Below are positions 52,589 through 61,184 of a stretch of DNA of 64,000 nt, piece by piece. The first letter of the stretch is position 1. Each line of letters opens with the position of its first letter. The stretch covers positions 186,001-250,000 of the forward strand of contig NZ_JAXIWG010000001.1 in the NCBI RefSeq assembly GCF_034652275.1, read 5' to 3'. Under the pieces are notes generated by a model, which was given only the letters and a program-made list of their open reading frames with translations, searched no databases and was not told where the DNA came from. Both the position numbers and the translations under genes were made by a program. Source of the stretch: Yoonia sp034652275. Its GTDB lineage: Bacteria; Pseudomonadota; Alphaproteobacteria; Rhodobacterales; Rhodobacteraceae.

Positions 52589-53620
52589 ATGAGAGTCTAT
52601 CTGGATCATAACGCCACAACGCCCCTGCGGGCCGAGGCGCGCGCCGCGATGATGGCCGCGATGGATGCCACCGGCAATCCGTCGAGCGTGCATGCCGAAG
52701 GCCGCGCCGCCAAGGCCGTGGTGGAGCGTGCGCGCGCCCAGATCGCCGAGGCCGTAGGGGCAGGCGAGGCCGATGTCGTCTTTACGTCCGGCGCGACAGA
52801 GGCCGCGGCCCTGGCGCTGGCGGGGCGCGGGTTGCAGGCGGGCATGATCGAACATGACGCGGTGCATGCCTGGGTCGATCCGGTGCTGCCCGTGGTGGCG
52901 GGCCGTGTGCAGGTGGATGATCCGGCGCGCAGCACGGTGCAGCTGGCCAATTCGGAGACGGGGATCGTGCAGGACCTGCCTGGGGGCCTCGCTGTCTCGG
53001 ACATTACCCAAGGGTTCGGGCGGGTCCCGTTTTCCTATTCTTGGTCGGGTGTGGAGATGGTGTTCCTGTCGGCGCATAAATTGGGTGGACCCAAGGGGGT
53101 TGGTGCCTTGATTATACCGCGTGGCCATAACCTGACAGCCCAGATCAAAGGCGGCGGGCAAGAGATGGGCCGCCGGTCGGGAACCGAGAACGTGATCGGC
53201 ATTGCGGGCATGGGTGCGGCTGCGGCTGCAGCACAGGCCGATCTGGCGGCGGGGCGCTGGGAACAAATCGCTCAGTTTAGAAATATTCTAGAAGAGGCCA
53301 TTGAGGCTGCGGATAAGAGCACTATTTTTGTCGGGAAAGACTTGCCACGTCTTCCCAACACCAGCTGTTTCGTGACACGGGGGTGGAAAGGCGAAACGCA
53401 GGTCATGGCGATGGATTTGGCGGGTTTCGCCGTTTCGGCGGGATCGGCCTGTTCGTCGGGCAAGGTAAAACAAAGCCGCGTCTTGCGCGCGCTGGGTCTG
53501 GATGACGACGCCGCCGCCTCTGCGTTGCGGGTGTCATTGGGGCTGGAAACAACAGAAGATCAGGTTCTGCGCTTCGTGCAGGCCTGGACAGAAAAACGGG
53601 CGCGGTTGCGCGCGGCATGA
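52589..53620 (+). CDS. Cysteine desulfurase (IscS/NifS type)
   Basis: A 343-residue PLP-dependent cysteine desulfurase. The PLP lysine is Lys164 in SAHKLGG, and the persulfide Cys288 is in SAGSACSSGKVK. YLDHNATTP is at the N terminus. It is shorter than E. coli IscS (404 residues). Residues 229-260 are encoded by codons that are rare here (AGA, CTA, ATT, ACT), and an ICE-like palindrome lies at 53276-53292. It lies second in the suf operon, which also carries the type II desulfurase sufS, so the operon has two desulfurases. Confidence 0.9.
   Translation: MRVYLDHNATTPLRAEARAAMMAAMDATGNPSSVHAEGRAAKAVVERARAQIAEAVGAGEADVVFTSGATEAAALALAGRGLQAGMIEHDAVHAWVDPVLPVVAGRVQVDDPARSTVQLANSETGIVQDLPGGLAVSDITQGFGRVPFSYSWSGVEMVFLSAHKLGGPKGVGALIIPRGHNLTAQIKGGGQEMGRRSGTENVIGIAGMGAAAAAAQADLAAGRWEQIAQFRNILEEAIEAADKSTIFVGKDLPRLPNTSCFVTRGWKGETQVMAMDLAGFAVSAGSACSSGKVKQSRVLRALGLDDDAAASALRVSLGLETTEDQVLRFVQAWTEKRARLRAA
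53276..53292. promoter_or_regulatory. ICE-like palindrome inside desulfurase gene
   Basis: TTTAGAAATATTCTAGA is an inverted repeat with one mismatch per arm, close to the Irr box form TTAGAA-N3-TTCTAA found upstream of iscR. It lies within codons 229-235 and imposes rare codons AGA, AAT, ATT and CTA. It may control an internal promoter for sufB. Confidence 0.4.
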
Positions 53621-53630
53621 GGGGAAGAAC

Positions 53631-55154
53631 ATGACAGCTCTGGACAAGATCGAAGTGAAAGAAGGCGTCGATCAGGAAACGGTCGATGCGGTCACAGCCC
53701 TGTCGGGGAACTACAAATACGGCTGGGAAACCGAGATCGAGATGGATTACGCCCCCAAAGGCGTGAACCCCGATATCGTGCGTCTGATCTCGTCCAAGAA
53801 CGAAGAGCCCGAATGGATGACCGAATGGCGCCTGCAGGCTTTCACCCGCTGGGAAAAGATGACCGAGCCGAAATGGGCGATGGTGAATTATCCTGAAATC
53901 GATTTTCAGGATATCTATTACTATGCCCGCCCCAAAAGCATGGCGGTCAAGCCCAAGTCGCTGGACGATGTCGATCCCAAGCTGCTTGCGACCTACGCCA
54001 AGCTCGGGATTCCGCTGAAGGAACAGGCGATTTTGGCCGGTGTCGAGGGGGCCGAAAACATGCCCGCCGAAGGCCGCAAGGTCGCGGTGGATGCTGTGTT
54101 CGATTCTGTCTCTGTCGGCACCACCTTTCAGGCGGAATTGAAAAAGGCCGGCGTGATCTTTTGCTCGATTTCCGAGGCGATCCGCGACCATCCGGAACTG
54201 GTGAAGAAATACCTCGGCTCGGTCGTGCCGCAGTCGGACAATTACTATGCGACGCTGAATTCGGCCGTGTTTTCGGACGGGTCGTTCGTCTATATCCCGC
54301 CGGGCGTGCGCTGCCCGATGGAATTGTCGACCTATTTCCGGATCAATGCCGAAAACACCGGCCAGTTCGAGCGCACGCTGATCATCGCCGACAAGGGGTC
54401 CTATGTCTCCTATCTTGAAGGCTGTACCGCGCCCAAGCGTGACGTCGCGCAGCTTCATGCTGCCGTGGTCGAGATCATCGTCGAGGAAGATGCAGAGGTG
54501 AAGTATTCGACCGTGCAGAACTGGTATCCCGGTGACGAGAACGGCAAGGGCGGGATCTACAACTTTGTCACCAAACGCGCCGATTGCCGTGGCGACCGCG
54601 CCAAGGTGATGTGGACCCAAGTCGAAACCGGCTCTGCCGTGACGTGGAAATACCCCAGCTGCATCCTGCGCGGTGACGACAGCCAAGGCGAATTCTATTC
54701 CATCGCCATCGCCAACAACATGCAGCAGGCCGATACCGGCACCAAAATGGTCCATCTGGGCAAGAATACTAAAAGCCGGATCGTGTCCAAGGGGATCAGC
54801 GCGGGACGTGCGCAGAACACCTATCGTGGCCTTGTGTCGATGCACCCCAAGGCCAAGAACAGCCGCAATTATACGCAATGCGACAGCCTGTTGATCGGTG
54901 ACAAATGCGGCGCGCATACGGTGCCTTACATCGAGGTGAAGAACAATTCATCGCGGGTCGAGCACGAGGCGACGACATCCAAGGTGGACGACGATCAGCT
55001 GTTCTATTGCCGCAGCCGTGGCATGGACGAGGAAGAGGCCGTCGCACTGGTCGTGAACGGGTTCTGCAAGGAAGTGTTGCAGGCGCTGCCGATGGAATTT
55101 GCGATGGAAGCGCAGGCGCTGGTCGCAATCTCGCTCGAAGGGTCGGTCGGGTGA
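53631..55154 (+). CDS. sufB: Fe-S scaffold complex subunit SufB
   Basis: A 507-residue SufB, the main cluster-building subunit of the SufBC2D scaffold. The conserved PPGVRCPMELSTYFRIN and GCTAPKRDVAQLHAA segments are present; Cys405-equivalent residues lie in TQCDSLLIGDKCGAHTVPYIEV, and the C-terminal RGM DEEEA motif is SRGMDEEEAVAL. ATG 53631 follows GGGGAAGAAC. It is ten bases after the desulfurase stop. Confidence 0.96.
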   Translation: MTALDKIEVKEGVDQETVDAVTALSGNYKYGWETEIEMDYAPKGVNPDIVRLISSKNEEPEWMTEWRLQAFTRWEKMTEPKWAMVNYPEIDFQDIYYYARPKSMAVKPKSLDDVDPKLLATYAKLGIPLKEQAILAGVEGAENMPAEGRKVAVDAVFDSVSVGTTFQAELKKAGVIFCSISEAIRDHPELVKKYLGSVVPQSDNYYATLNSAVFSDGSFVYIPPGVRCPMELSTYFRINAENTGQFERTLIIADKGSYVSYLEGCTAPKRDVAQLHAAVVEIIVEEDAEVKYSTVQNWYPGDENGKGGIYNFVTKRADCRGDRAKVMWTQVETGSAVTWKYPSCILRGDDSQGEFYSIAIANNMQQADTGTKMVHLGKNTKSRIVSKGISAGRAQNTYRGLVSMHPKAKNSRNYTQCDSLLIGDKCGAHTVPYIEVKNNSSRVEHEATTSKVDDDQLFYCRSRGMDEEEAVALVVNGFCKEVLQALPMEFAMEAQALVAISLEGSVG

Positions 55155-55292
55155 CAGCTATCGCTGCACATCCTGCCCTTACGGCAAGTGGCGGTGCGCC
55201 GCGCAATTGTCGCGCAAGCGTCATTGCGTCGCCCGCATTTTGCCGCAGTTGGCGTGCATTCAGGCCCCATTCGGCGGATGGGGTGCTTTGCG

Positions 55293-55811
55293 ATGGGAAC
55301 GGCGAAATACGACCAACGGGATTTCAACGCGCGGATCAAGCGGATCCGCAACCCGCGCAACGATTCCTATTACGACCCCGAATTGCGGATGCATATCCCC
55401 AAGCACATCTCTCGGGAGAAGATCCGCAAGGCGTCCAAAGCGGAAGAGCCGTCCTATCTGTCCGCCGTGCTGGTCTCGATGATCATCGGCGCCATGGCGC
55501 TGGCGATCGGCCAATGGGTGCGGGTGCAGTATTTCGGGCTGCTGGAAGCCAATGTAACGACCCTGACGCTGGATCTGACGGCCGCTTTGTGGGCGTTGCT
55601 GGTGCTGTCGGTGCTTTTGGGGCATCGCGGCTTCATGGCGCGGATGGCGCAGGCGGCGGGCATCTATCTCATGCTGATCGCGGGGCACAATCTGGTCTGG
55701 CGCTGGCCCGAACAGATGGCGTGGCTTTATTCGCCCGCCTATGTCGATCAGGTCATGGCGACCACGGTGTCGCAATCGGTCGTCATCAACGGGGCGCTTT
55801 TCGCGCTCTGA
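55293..55811 (+). CDS. Suf-operon membrane protein of unknown function
   Basis: A 172-residue protein between sufB and sufC. The basic N terminus (about 1-55, with YDQRDFNARIKRIRNPRND) faces the cytosol. Four hydrophobic helices follow, at about 58-76, 90-110, 115-135 and 150-170. The start is uncertain: ATG 55278 (5 codons longer) is possible. It has no known family name, yet genes of this kind occupy this place in related Rhodobacterales. No Cys is present, so it is unlikely to bind a cluster. A 138-base gap after sufB has no recognised element. Confidence 0.7.
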   Translation: MGTAKYDQRDFNARIKRIRNPRNDSYYDPELRMHIPKHISREKIRKASKAEEPSYLSAVLVSMIIGAMALAIGQWVRVQYFGLLEANVTTLTLDLTAALWALLVLSVLLGHRGFMARMAQAAGIYLMLIAGHNLVWRWPEQMAWLYSPAYVDQVMATTVSQSVVINGALFAL

Positions 55812-55922
55812 CCCCTGTTTTTACGCAAGGATCACGCACCCTGTCCAAGGGTGCTTTTTGCGTTTCTTCCCCCCTATCGGACGGGCCAAGCGCCCGTTCT
55901 GCCGCATTTCAAGGAGAATAAG

Positions 55923-56678
55923 ATGTTGGAAATCAAAGGCCTGCAAGTGAAACTTGAAGAAGAGGACAAGCAGATCCTCAAGGGCGTTGACCTGTCGATT
56001 GCTCCGGGGACCGTGCATGCGATCATGGGGCCGAACGGGTCGGGCAAATCGACCCTGTCCTATGTGCTGTCCGGCAAGGACGGCTATACCGTCACGGGCG
56101 GGTCGGCGATGCTTGAAGGTGTGGACCTGCTGGACATGGAACCCGAAGAACGCGCCGCCGCTGGCCTGTTTCTGGCGTTCCAGTATCCTGTCGAAATCCC
56201 CGGTGTCGGCAATATGACCTTTCTGCGCACCGCCGTGAACGCCCAGCGCAAAGCGCGTGGCGAAGAGGAACTGAGCGCTGGTGATTTCCTCAAGGAAGTC
56301 CGCGCCAAAGCGAAAGATTTGAAAATCGACGCCGAAATGCTCAAGCGCCCGGTCAATGTCGGTTTTTCGGGCGGCGAGAAAAAGCGCAACGAAATCCTGC
56401 AGATGGCGATGCTGGAACCCAAGATGTGCATTTTGGACGAGACCGATTCCGGTCTGGACGTCGATGCGATGAAACTGGTGGCTGACGGCGTGAACGCGCT
56501 GCGCTCTGAGGGGCGGTCGTTCCTTGTCATCACGCATTACCAGCGCCTGCTTGACCATATCAAGCCCGATATCGTGCACATCATGGCCGATGGCCGGATC
56601 ATCCAGTCGGGCGGGCCTGAACTGGCACTTGAGGTGGAAAACAACGGGTATGCCGATATTTTGGCAGGGGTGGCCTGA
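55923..56678 (+). CDS. sufC: Fe-S assembly ATPase SufC
   Basis: A 251-residue ABC-type ATPase that drives conformational change in SufBC2D. Walker A GPNGSGKST is at about 36-44, the signature SGGEKKRNEI near 148 and Walker B CILDETDSGLD near 169. ATG 55923 follows AAGGAG, a strong ribosome-binding site. The stop overlaps the sufD start as TGATG. Confidence 0.96.
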   Translation: MLEIKGLQVKLEEEDKQILKGVDLSIAPGTVHAIMGPNGSGKSTLSYVLSGKDGYTVTGGSAMLEGVDLLDMEPEERAAAGLFLAFQYPVEIPGVGNMTFLRTAVNAQRKARGEEELSAGDFLKEVRAKAKDLKIDAEMLKRPVNVGFSGGEKKRNEILQMAMLEPKMCILDETDSGLDVDAMKLVADGVNALRSEGRSFLVITHYQRLLDHIKPDIVHIMADGRIIQSGGPELALEVENNGYADILAGVA

Positions 56679-57964
56679 TGGCATTGGCGAAGCTGAAAGA
56701 GGACGCGACACTGGCGCGGCTGGCGGGGATTACCTTGCCGGACGGTGCCACATGGGCGACAGCAGCCCGCAGCGACGCGCTGGCGCGGCTGTCGGCGATG
56801 GGCCTGCCCACGCGGCGTGACGAATACTGGCGCTATACTGATCCCGCGTCGCTGATCGCGGCCGATGCGCCGCCTGCGGCCTTGTTCGACAACGGCGAAG
56901 GTCCGCTTTTCGCGGGCGTTGACCGGATCGCGCTGGTGTTCGTGGATGGCGTGTTTGACGCGGCAGCCTCCAGCGATCTGGCGGGAGAGGGGGTGGAGAT
57001 CCACCGTCTGTCCGATGTCACGCAGCGCGATATCCACTGGGCCAAGGACCTTTACGGCACGCTGGAATCCCGCGGGCAGAACCCCGTGGAACGCCCCTTG
57101 GCGGCGCTGAACACGGCAATTGCCAGCGACGGGATCGTGATCCGCGCGACAGCACCGGTCAGCAAGCCCGTGCATCTGGTCTATCTGCACCAGTCCGAAA
57201 CCTCGGACGCCACGCTGCACAACCTTGTCCGCGTCGAGGCAGGCGCAAGCCTGACGCTGCTGGAAACCGGTCCCGGTGCGGCGCGCCTGTCCACCTGTCT
57301 TGAGGTCGATATCGCCGATGGTGGCCAGTTCCACCATATCCGCGCCCAAGGCAACGACCACGAACGCCGTGCGGTGACGCATTGTTTTGCGCAACTGGCG
57401 GCGGAAGCCGTGTTCAAATCCTTCACGCTGACATTCAACGGTGTGCTGACGCGCAATGAATGTGTGATCGACATCCGTGGCGATGATGCGGTGGCGCATG
57501 TCGCGGGGGCCTGTGTGGGCGATGGCGATGATTTCCACCATGACGACACTGTGTTCGTGACCCATGACGCGCTGCGCAGTGAAAGCCGTCAGGTGTTCAA
57601 GAAAGTGCTGCGCAACGGGGCCGTCGGCGTGTTCCAGGGCAAGATCCTTGTCAAGCAAGGCGCGCAAAAGACCGATGGCTACCAGATCAGCCAGTCCTTG
57701 CTGCTGGACGACGACAGCCAGTTTCTGGCCAAGCCGGAACTCGAAATCTACGCAGACGACGTGGCCTGTTCGCACGGATCCACCACCGGGGCGATTGATG
57801 AGACTGCGCTGTTCTACCTGCGCTCTCGCGGGGTGCCGATGGAGGTCGCGCGCAATCTGCTGACCCTGTCCTTTTTGGCCGAAGCCCTGGCCGAAATCGA
57901 GGATCAGGCGCTGGCGGAAGAACTGCAAACCCGGCTGGAAGGCTGGCTGGCACGGCGGGCCTGA
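56678..57964 (+). CDS. sufD: Fe-S assembly protein SufD
   Basis: A 428-residue SufD, the SufB paralogue in the scaffold. It has the N-terminal RDEYWRYTDPASL and the C-terminal YADDVACSHGSTTGAIDETALFYLRSRG, including the His that contacts the cluster site. ATG 56678 shares its A with the sufC stop. It overlaps the next gene by TGATG. Confidence 0.95.
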   Translation: MALAKLKEDATLARLAGITLPDGATWATAARSDALARLSAMGLPTRRDEYWRYTDPASLIAADAPPAALFDNGEGPLFAGVDRIALVFVDGVFDAAASSDLAGEGVEIHRLSDVTQRDIHWAKDLYGTLESRGQNPVERPLAALNTAIASDGIVIRATAPVSKPVHLVYLHQSETSDATLHNLVRVEAGASLTLLETGPGAARLSTCLEVDIADGGQFHHIRAQGNDHERRAVTHCFAQLAAEAVFKSFTLTFNGVLTRNECVIDIRGDDAVAHVAGACVGDGDDFHHDDTVFVTHDALRSESRQVFKKVLRNGAVGVFQGKILVKQGAQKTDGYQISQSLLLDDDSQFLAKPELEIYADDVACSHGSTTGAIDETALFYLRSRGVPMEVARNLLTLSFLAEALAEIEDQALAEELQTRLEGWLARRA

Positions 57965-58467
57965 TGCCAGTCACCAGCGATATCGTGCGGACATGGCGCG
58001 CGCCGCGTGCGGTGATGCGCAGCATTCTGGATCAGGGCAGGCGCGAGGATCGGGCGATCGCCTATCTGATGATCGCCTGTTTCCTGATCTTCGTGGCACA
58101 ATGGCCGCGCCTGTCGCGCACGGCGGCGGGGTTCGACCTGCCACCGGGGGCAGAGGTGCCGGAACTTGACCGCCTGATGGCCTATGAATTTCTGGCCTGG
58201 CTGATGGTCTGGCCGCTCTTCTTGTATTTTCTGGGTGGTGCCACACATCTTGTGGCACGGGTTCTGGGCGGCAAAGGCACGATGTATGGGGCCCGCGTCG
58301 CCTTATTCTGGACGATGCTGGCAACCTCGCCCGCGATCCTGCTGCACGGCATGACGCGCGGGTTTATCGGGCCGGGGATCGAGACAAATATCGTCGGCGC
58401 ATTCTGGGTGGTCGCTTTTGTGGTTATCTGGGTGCAATCAATGCGTGAAGCAGAAAGCAGACCATGA
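57964..58467 (+). CDS. YIP1 family membrane protein, copy 1
   Basis: A 167-residue membrane protein with four predicted helices (about 31-48, 71-93, 103-125 and 135-158) and a short cytosolic N terminus. The pattern fits YIP1-family (DUF/Pfam Yip1) proteins, whose bacterial roles are unknown. It overlaps sufD by TGATG and the second YIP1 gene by ATGA, so it is firmly embedded in the suf operon. Its involvement in cluster assembly is inferred from position only. Confidence 0.75.
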   Translation: MPVTSDIVRTWRAPRAVMRSILDQGRREDRAIAYLMIACFLIFVAQWPRLSRTAAGFDLPPGAEVPELDRLMAYEFLAWLMVWPLFLYFLGGATHLVARVLGGKGTMYGARVALFWTMLATSPAILLHGMTRGFIGPGIETNIVGAFWVVAFVVIWVQSMREAESRP

Positions 58468-59057
58468 ATATCACGATGCAATCTGCCACGCGCGCCCTAT
58501 GGGGCGCGATCACCGACCCTGCGGCGGCCGCGCGCCAGGCGCTGGACTGGCGGATCGGGCTTGGCAATCTTTGGACAGCGCTTGCGCTGGTGGCGATCCT
58601 CAACGTGCTGATGCTGGCGCTGTTGCAGGCGGCGTCGCCGATGCCTGTGATGATGCAGGAAGGCATGGTTCTGACGCCGTTCAGCTATGCGATGATCATC
58701 ACCGTTTTTCTGTTTTTGCTGGTCTATACGATCTATCACGTCGGCCGCATGATGGGCGGGCAGGGTACGGTCGAGGATAGCCTGACCGTCATCGTCCTGT
58801 TTCAGGCCATCAGCGTCGCGCTGGAGGCCGTGCAGGTTGTGCTTGTTGTGATCAGCCCGCAGATCGCGTCGATCTTTGGTCTGGTATCGCTGGCGATCCT
58901 GATCCGCTGCATGCTGAACTTCGTCAATGTGATGCATCGCTTTGAAAGTCTGGGCAAAGCCTTTGGCACCGTCCTGTTCGCCGTGATCGGGACCGCACTG
59001 ATCGCGGGCATCGTTCTGACTGTGCTGGGCGTCGCCCCTACCGGAGGTCAAGTATGA
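58464..59057 (+). CDS. YIP1 family membrane protein, copy 2
   Basis: A 197-residue membrane protein with five hydrophobic segments (about 32-55, 72-95, 110-130, 132-150, 168-190). The C-terminal region GKAFGTVLFAVIGTALIAGIV is characteristic of YIP1-like helices. It differs from its upstream neighbour in sequence but shares layout, suggesting an old duplication or a heteromer. ATGA overlaps join it to copy 1 and to sufS. Confidence 0.75.
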   Translation: MNITMQSATRALWGAITDPAAAARQALDWRIGLGNLWTALALVAILNVLMLALLQAASPMPVMMQEGMVLTPFSYAMIITVFLFLLVYTIYHVGRMMGGQGTVEDSLTVIVLFQAISVALEAVQVVLVVISPQIASIFGLVSLAILIRCMLNFVNVMHRFESLGKAFGTVLFAVIGTALIAGIVLTVLGVAPTGGQV

Positions 59058-60277
59058 CCCTAGATATCGCGAAAGTCCGCGCCGATTTCCCGATCCTGTC
59101 GCGACAGGTCAACGGCAAGCCGCTGGTCTATCTGGACAACGGCGCATCCGCGCAGAAGCCACAGGTCGTGATCGACGCGGTCACGCAGGCCTACGCCCAT
59201 GAATATGCGAACGTGCATCGGGGCCTGCATTACCTGTCCAACCTCGCGACCGAGAAATACGAGGCCGTGCGCGGCACCATCGCACGGTTCCTCAATGCCG
59301 CCTCCGAGGACGAGATCATCATGAACTCGGGCACCACCGAAGGCATCAATATGGTCGCCTATGGCTGGGCCATGCCACGGATGGAGGCAGGCGATGAAAT
59401 CGTGCTGTCGATCATGGAACACCACGCCAATATTGTGCCGTGGCATTTCCTGCGCGAACGCCAGGGCGTCGTGATCCGCTGGGTCGATGTCGATAGCCGC
59501 GGCGATCTGGACCCGCAAAAGGTGATCGACGCGATCGGCCCCAAGACCAAGCTGGTCGCGATCACCCATATGTCCAACGTGCTGGGCACCGTCGTGGATA
59601 TCGCCAAGATCACCGCAGGCGCCCATGCCAAAGGCGTGCCGGTGCTGGTCGACGGATCACAGGCCGCCGTGCATATGCCTGTCGATGTGCAGGCCCTGGG
59701 CTGCGATTTCTATGCGATCACGGGGCATAAACTTTACGGTCCCTCGGGGTCGGGCGCGATTTACGTCCGCAAGGAACGGATGGCCGAAATGCGCCCCTTC
59801 ATGGGTGGCGGCGACATGATCCGCGAAGTCTCGCGCGATACGGTCACATGGAACGATCCCCCGATGATGTTCGAGGCGGGCACACCCGGTATCGTGCAGA
59901 TGATCGGGCTGGGCGTGGCGCTCGATTACATGACCGGGCTTGGCATGGCCAATATAGCCGAGCACGAACGGCTTTTGCGCAACTATGCCCGCGAACGGCT
60001 GGACGGGCTGAACTGGGTGCAGGTGCAAGGCACGTCCGACACCAAAGGTGCTATCTTTTCCTTCACGCTGGAAGGGGCGGCGCATGCGCATGACATTTCC
60101 ACCGTGCTGGACAAGAAAGGCGTGGCCGTGCGTGCGGGGTCGCATTGCGCCATGCCGCTGATGGACCATATCGGCGTGCCCGCGACCTGCCGCGCGTCAT
60201 TCGGTGTCTATAACACGGTCGAAGAAGTCGATGTGCTGATCGACGCGCTGGAACTGTGCCACGATCTGTTCAGCTGA
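59054..60277 (+). CDS. sufS: Cysteine desulfurase SufS (type II)
   Basis: A 407-residue SufS-type desulfurase, supplying sulfur to SufB. The PLP lysine is in AITGHKLYGPSG near 224, and the persulfide Cys is in RAGSHCAMPLMDHIG near 361. The ARVHRGLHYLSN-type region (ANVHRGLHYLSNLATEKYE) fits group II. It is the last suf gene; unlike several relatives no sufA, sufT (DUF59) or sufE gene follows before tRNA-Arg. It overlaps the preceding YIP1 gene by ATGA. Confidence 0.95.
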   Translation: MTLDIAKVRADFPILSRQVNGKPLVYLDNGASAQKPQVVIDAVTQAYAHEYANVHRGLHYLSNLATEKYEAVRGTIARFLNAASEDEIIMNSGTTEGINMVAYGWAMPRMEAGDEIVLSIMEHHANIVPWHFLRERQGVVIRWVDVDSRGDLDPQKVIDAIGPKTKLVAITHMSNVLGTVVDIAKITAGAHAKGVPVLVDGSQAAVHMPVDVQALGCDFYAITGHKLYGPSGSGAIYVRKERMAEMRPFMGGGDMIREVSRDTVTWNDPPMMFEAGTPGIVQMIGLGVALDYMTGLGMANIAEHERLLRNYARERLDGLNWVQVQGTSDTKGAIFSFTLEGAAHAHDISTVLDKKGVAVRAGSHCAMPLMDHIGVPATCRASFGVYNTVEEVDVLIDALELCHDLFS

Positions 60278-60289
60278 AGTTTTTGCATT

Positions 60290-60310
60290 GCGACCCCGCA
60301 GCGGGGTCGC
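60290..60310 (+). terminator. Hairpin after sufS
   Basis: GCGACCCC pairs perfectly with GGGGTCGC around GCAGC, 13 bases after the sufS stop and 15 before tRNA-Arg. There is no T run, only TATAGAAA, so termination is likely partial or Rho-aided. Confidence 0.5.
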
Positions 60311-60325
60311 TATAGAAATCGCAAC

Positions 60326-60402
<77 letters not shown>

Positions 60403-60749
60403 TACACCTAAACGCGTGTTTTTCCGTGAGTTTGCTGCGTGAGACCTGTGTCTTTGTGGCGCAAGGTTGCACGGGCACTGTCAGTTAAGCTGTTTCGCCA
60501 AGATGGATTGGCGCGCAGTGCGCGGGTAGGGTCAGTCGCGGATGGTCGATTTCGGTCCAAAACAGGCGTTTGGCAACACTGCATGGTGGCAAGCGCGATG
60601 GCCTTTGTCTTATGGCGTTCCGGCCGCTGGAAATGGGTCTCGGTGAAGGACCGTTGGTCCCTCACCGAGTCTTGTCTGCCCAAACATCAAACCGATTACT
60701 CGTACAAAGGGCAGGCAAGTGCGGGCGCCCCGCATGCGGGGTGAATGCG
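60403..60749 (+). other. Gene-free stretch after tRNA-Arg
   Basis: A 347-base region with no convincing coding frame. It holds a long imperfect palindrome (60639-60669) and CCCCGCATGCGGGG (60728-60741), which is 9 bases beyond the DUF2147 stop on the minus strand and may be a weak terminator. No T run is near either. Nothing else is recognised; possibly an old gene remnant or ncRNA. Confidence 0.5.
60639..60669. repeat. Long imperfect palindrome
   Basis: CTCGGTGAAGGACC, a GTT spacer and GGTCCCTCACCGAG form 14-bp arms with one A/C mismatch. Stem of this length suggests a structured RNA or a strong hairpin in the gene-free region. Confidence 0.6.
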
Positions 60750-61184
60750 TCAGTCCACGCGGCTCCAGATCTGGCTCTGGCAGAACCCAAGAACGCAGCC
60801 CGAGACGGCCAGATTATTCCCCGAGAGCTCCATCTTGGACCGAAAGGTCCGGTCATTCCGCGGGTCCCAGATTTGTCCGTTGCCCCAGCTGGTCGGACCG
60901 GTGGGTGCCATATCGCGGATCATCCATCTGCCCAGATGCGGATAGGGTTGCTCGCGCCCTTGAAGGTCGCGCGCGCGCAGGATCGTGCCACACAGCGCCG
61001 CCCCGCAAGGCGCGACCTGCACTTCCAGATAGCCTTCTTGCGCTGCCTCTGTGCGCCAGAGGCCCGTGGCGTCCTGTGCCGTGGCAGCTATTGGCGCGAC
61101 AACAGCCATGCCAATGGCCAACAGGCTGCAGCGTATCGCAGATAAACTCGTGCGTTTGGCCCGGCGCATGGATGTGGTTTTCAT
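60750..61184 (-). CDS. DUF2147 secreted protein
   Basis: A 144-residue exported protein. A signal peptide ends near residue 36 (AIAATA|QDATG), and the DUF2147 domain covers the rest, with GLWRTEAAQ, a Cys pair in PCGAALCGTI, RWMIRDM and SGCVLGFCQSQIW at the end. The four cysteines probably form two disulfides in the periplasm. The family resembles lipocalin-like beta folds; function is unknown. It is the last gene of the ABA4-like/7-TM/DUF2147 operon and overlaps the gene before it by ATGA. Confidence 0.85.
   Translation of the reverse strand: MKTTSMRRAKRTSLSAIRCSLLAIGMAVVAPIAATAQDATGLWRTEAAQEGYLEVQVAPCGAALCGTILRARDLQGREQPYPHLGRWMIRDMAPTGPTSWGNGQIWDPRNDRTFRSKMELSGNNLAVSGCVLGFCQSQIWSRVD

Noticed and set aside
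60439..60744. 101-codon plus-strand ORF in the gene-free region
   Set aside because: No recognisable domain, no ribosome-binding site, spans the palindromes; composition unlike neighbouring genes.
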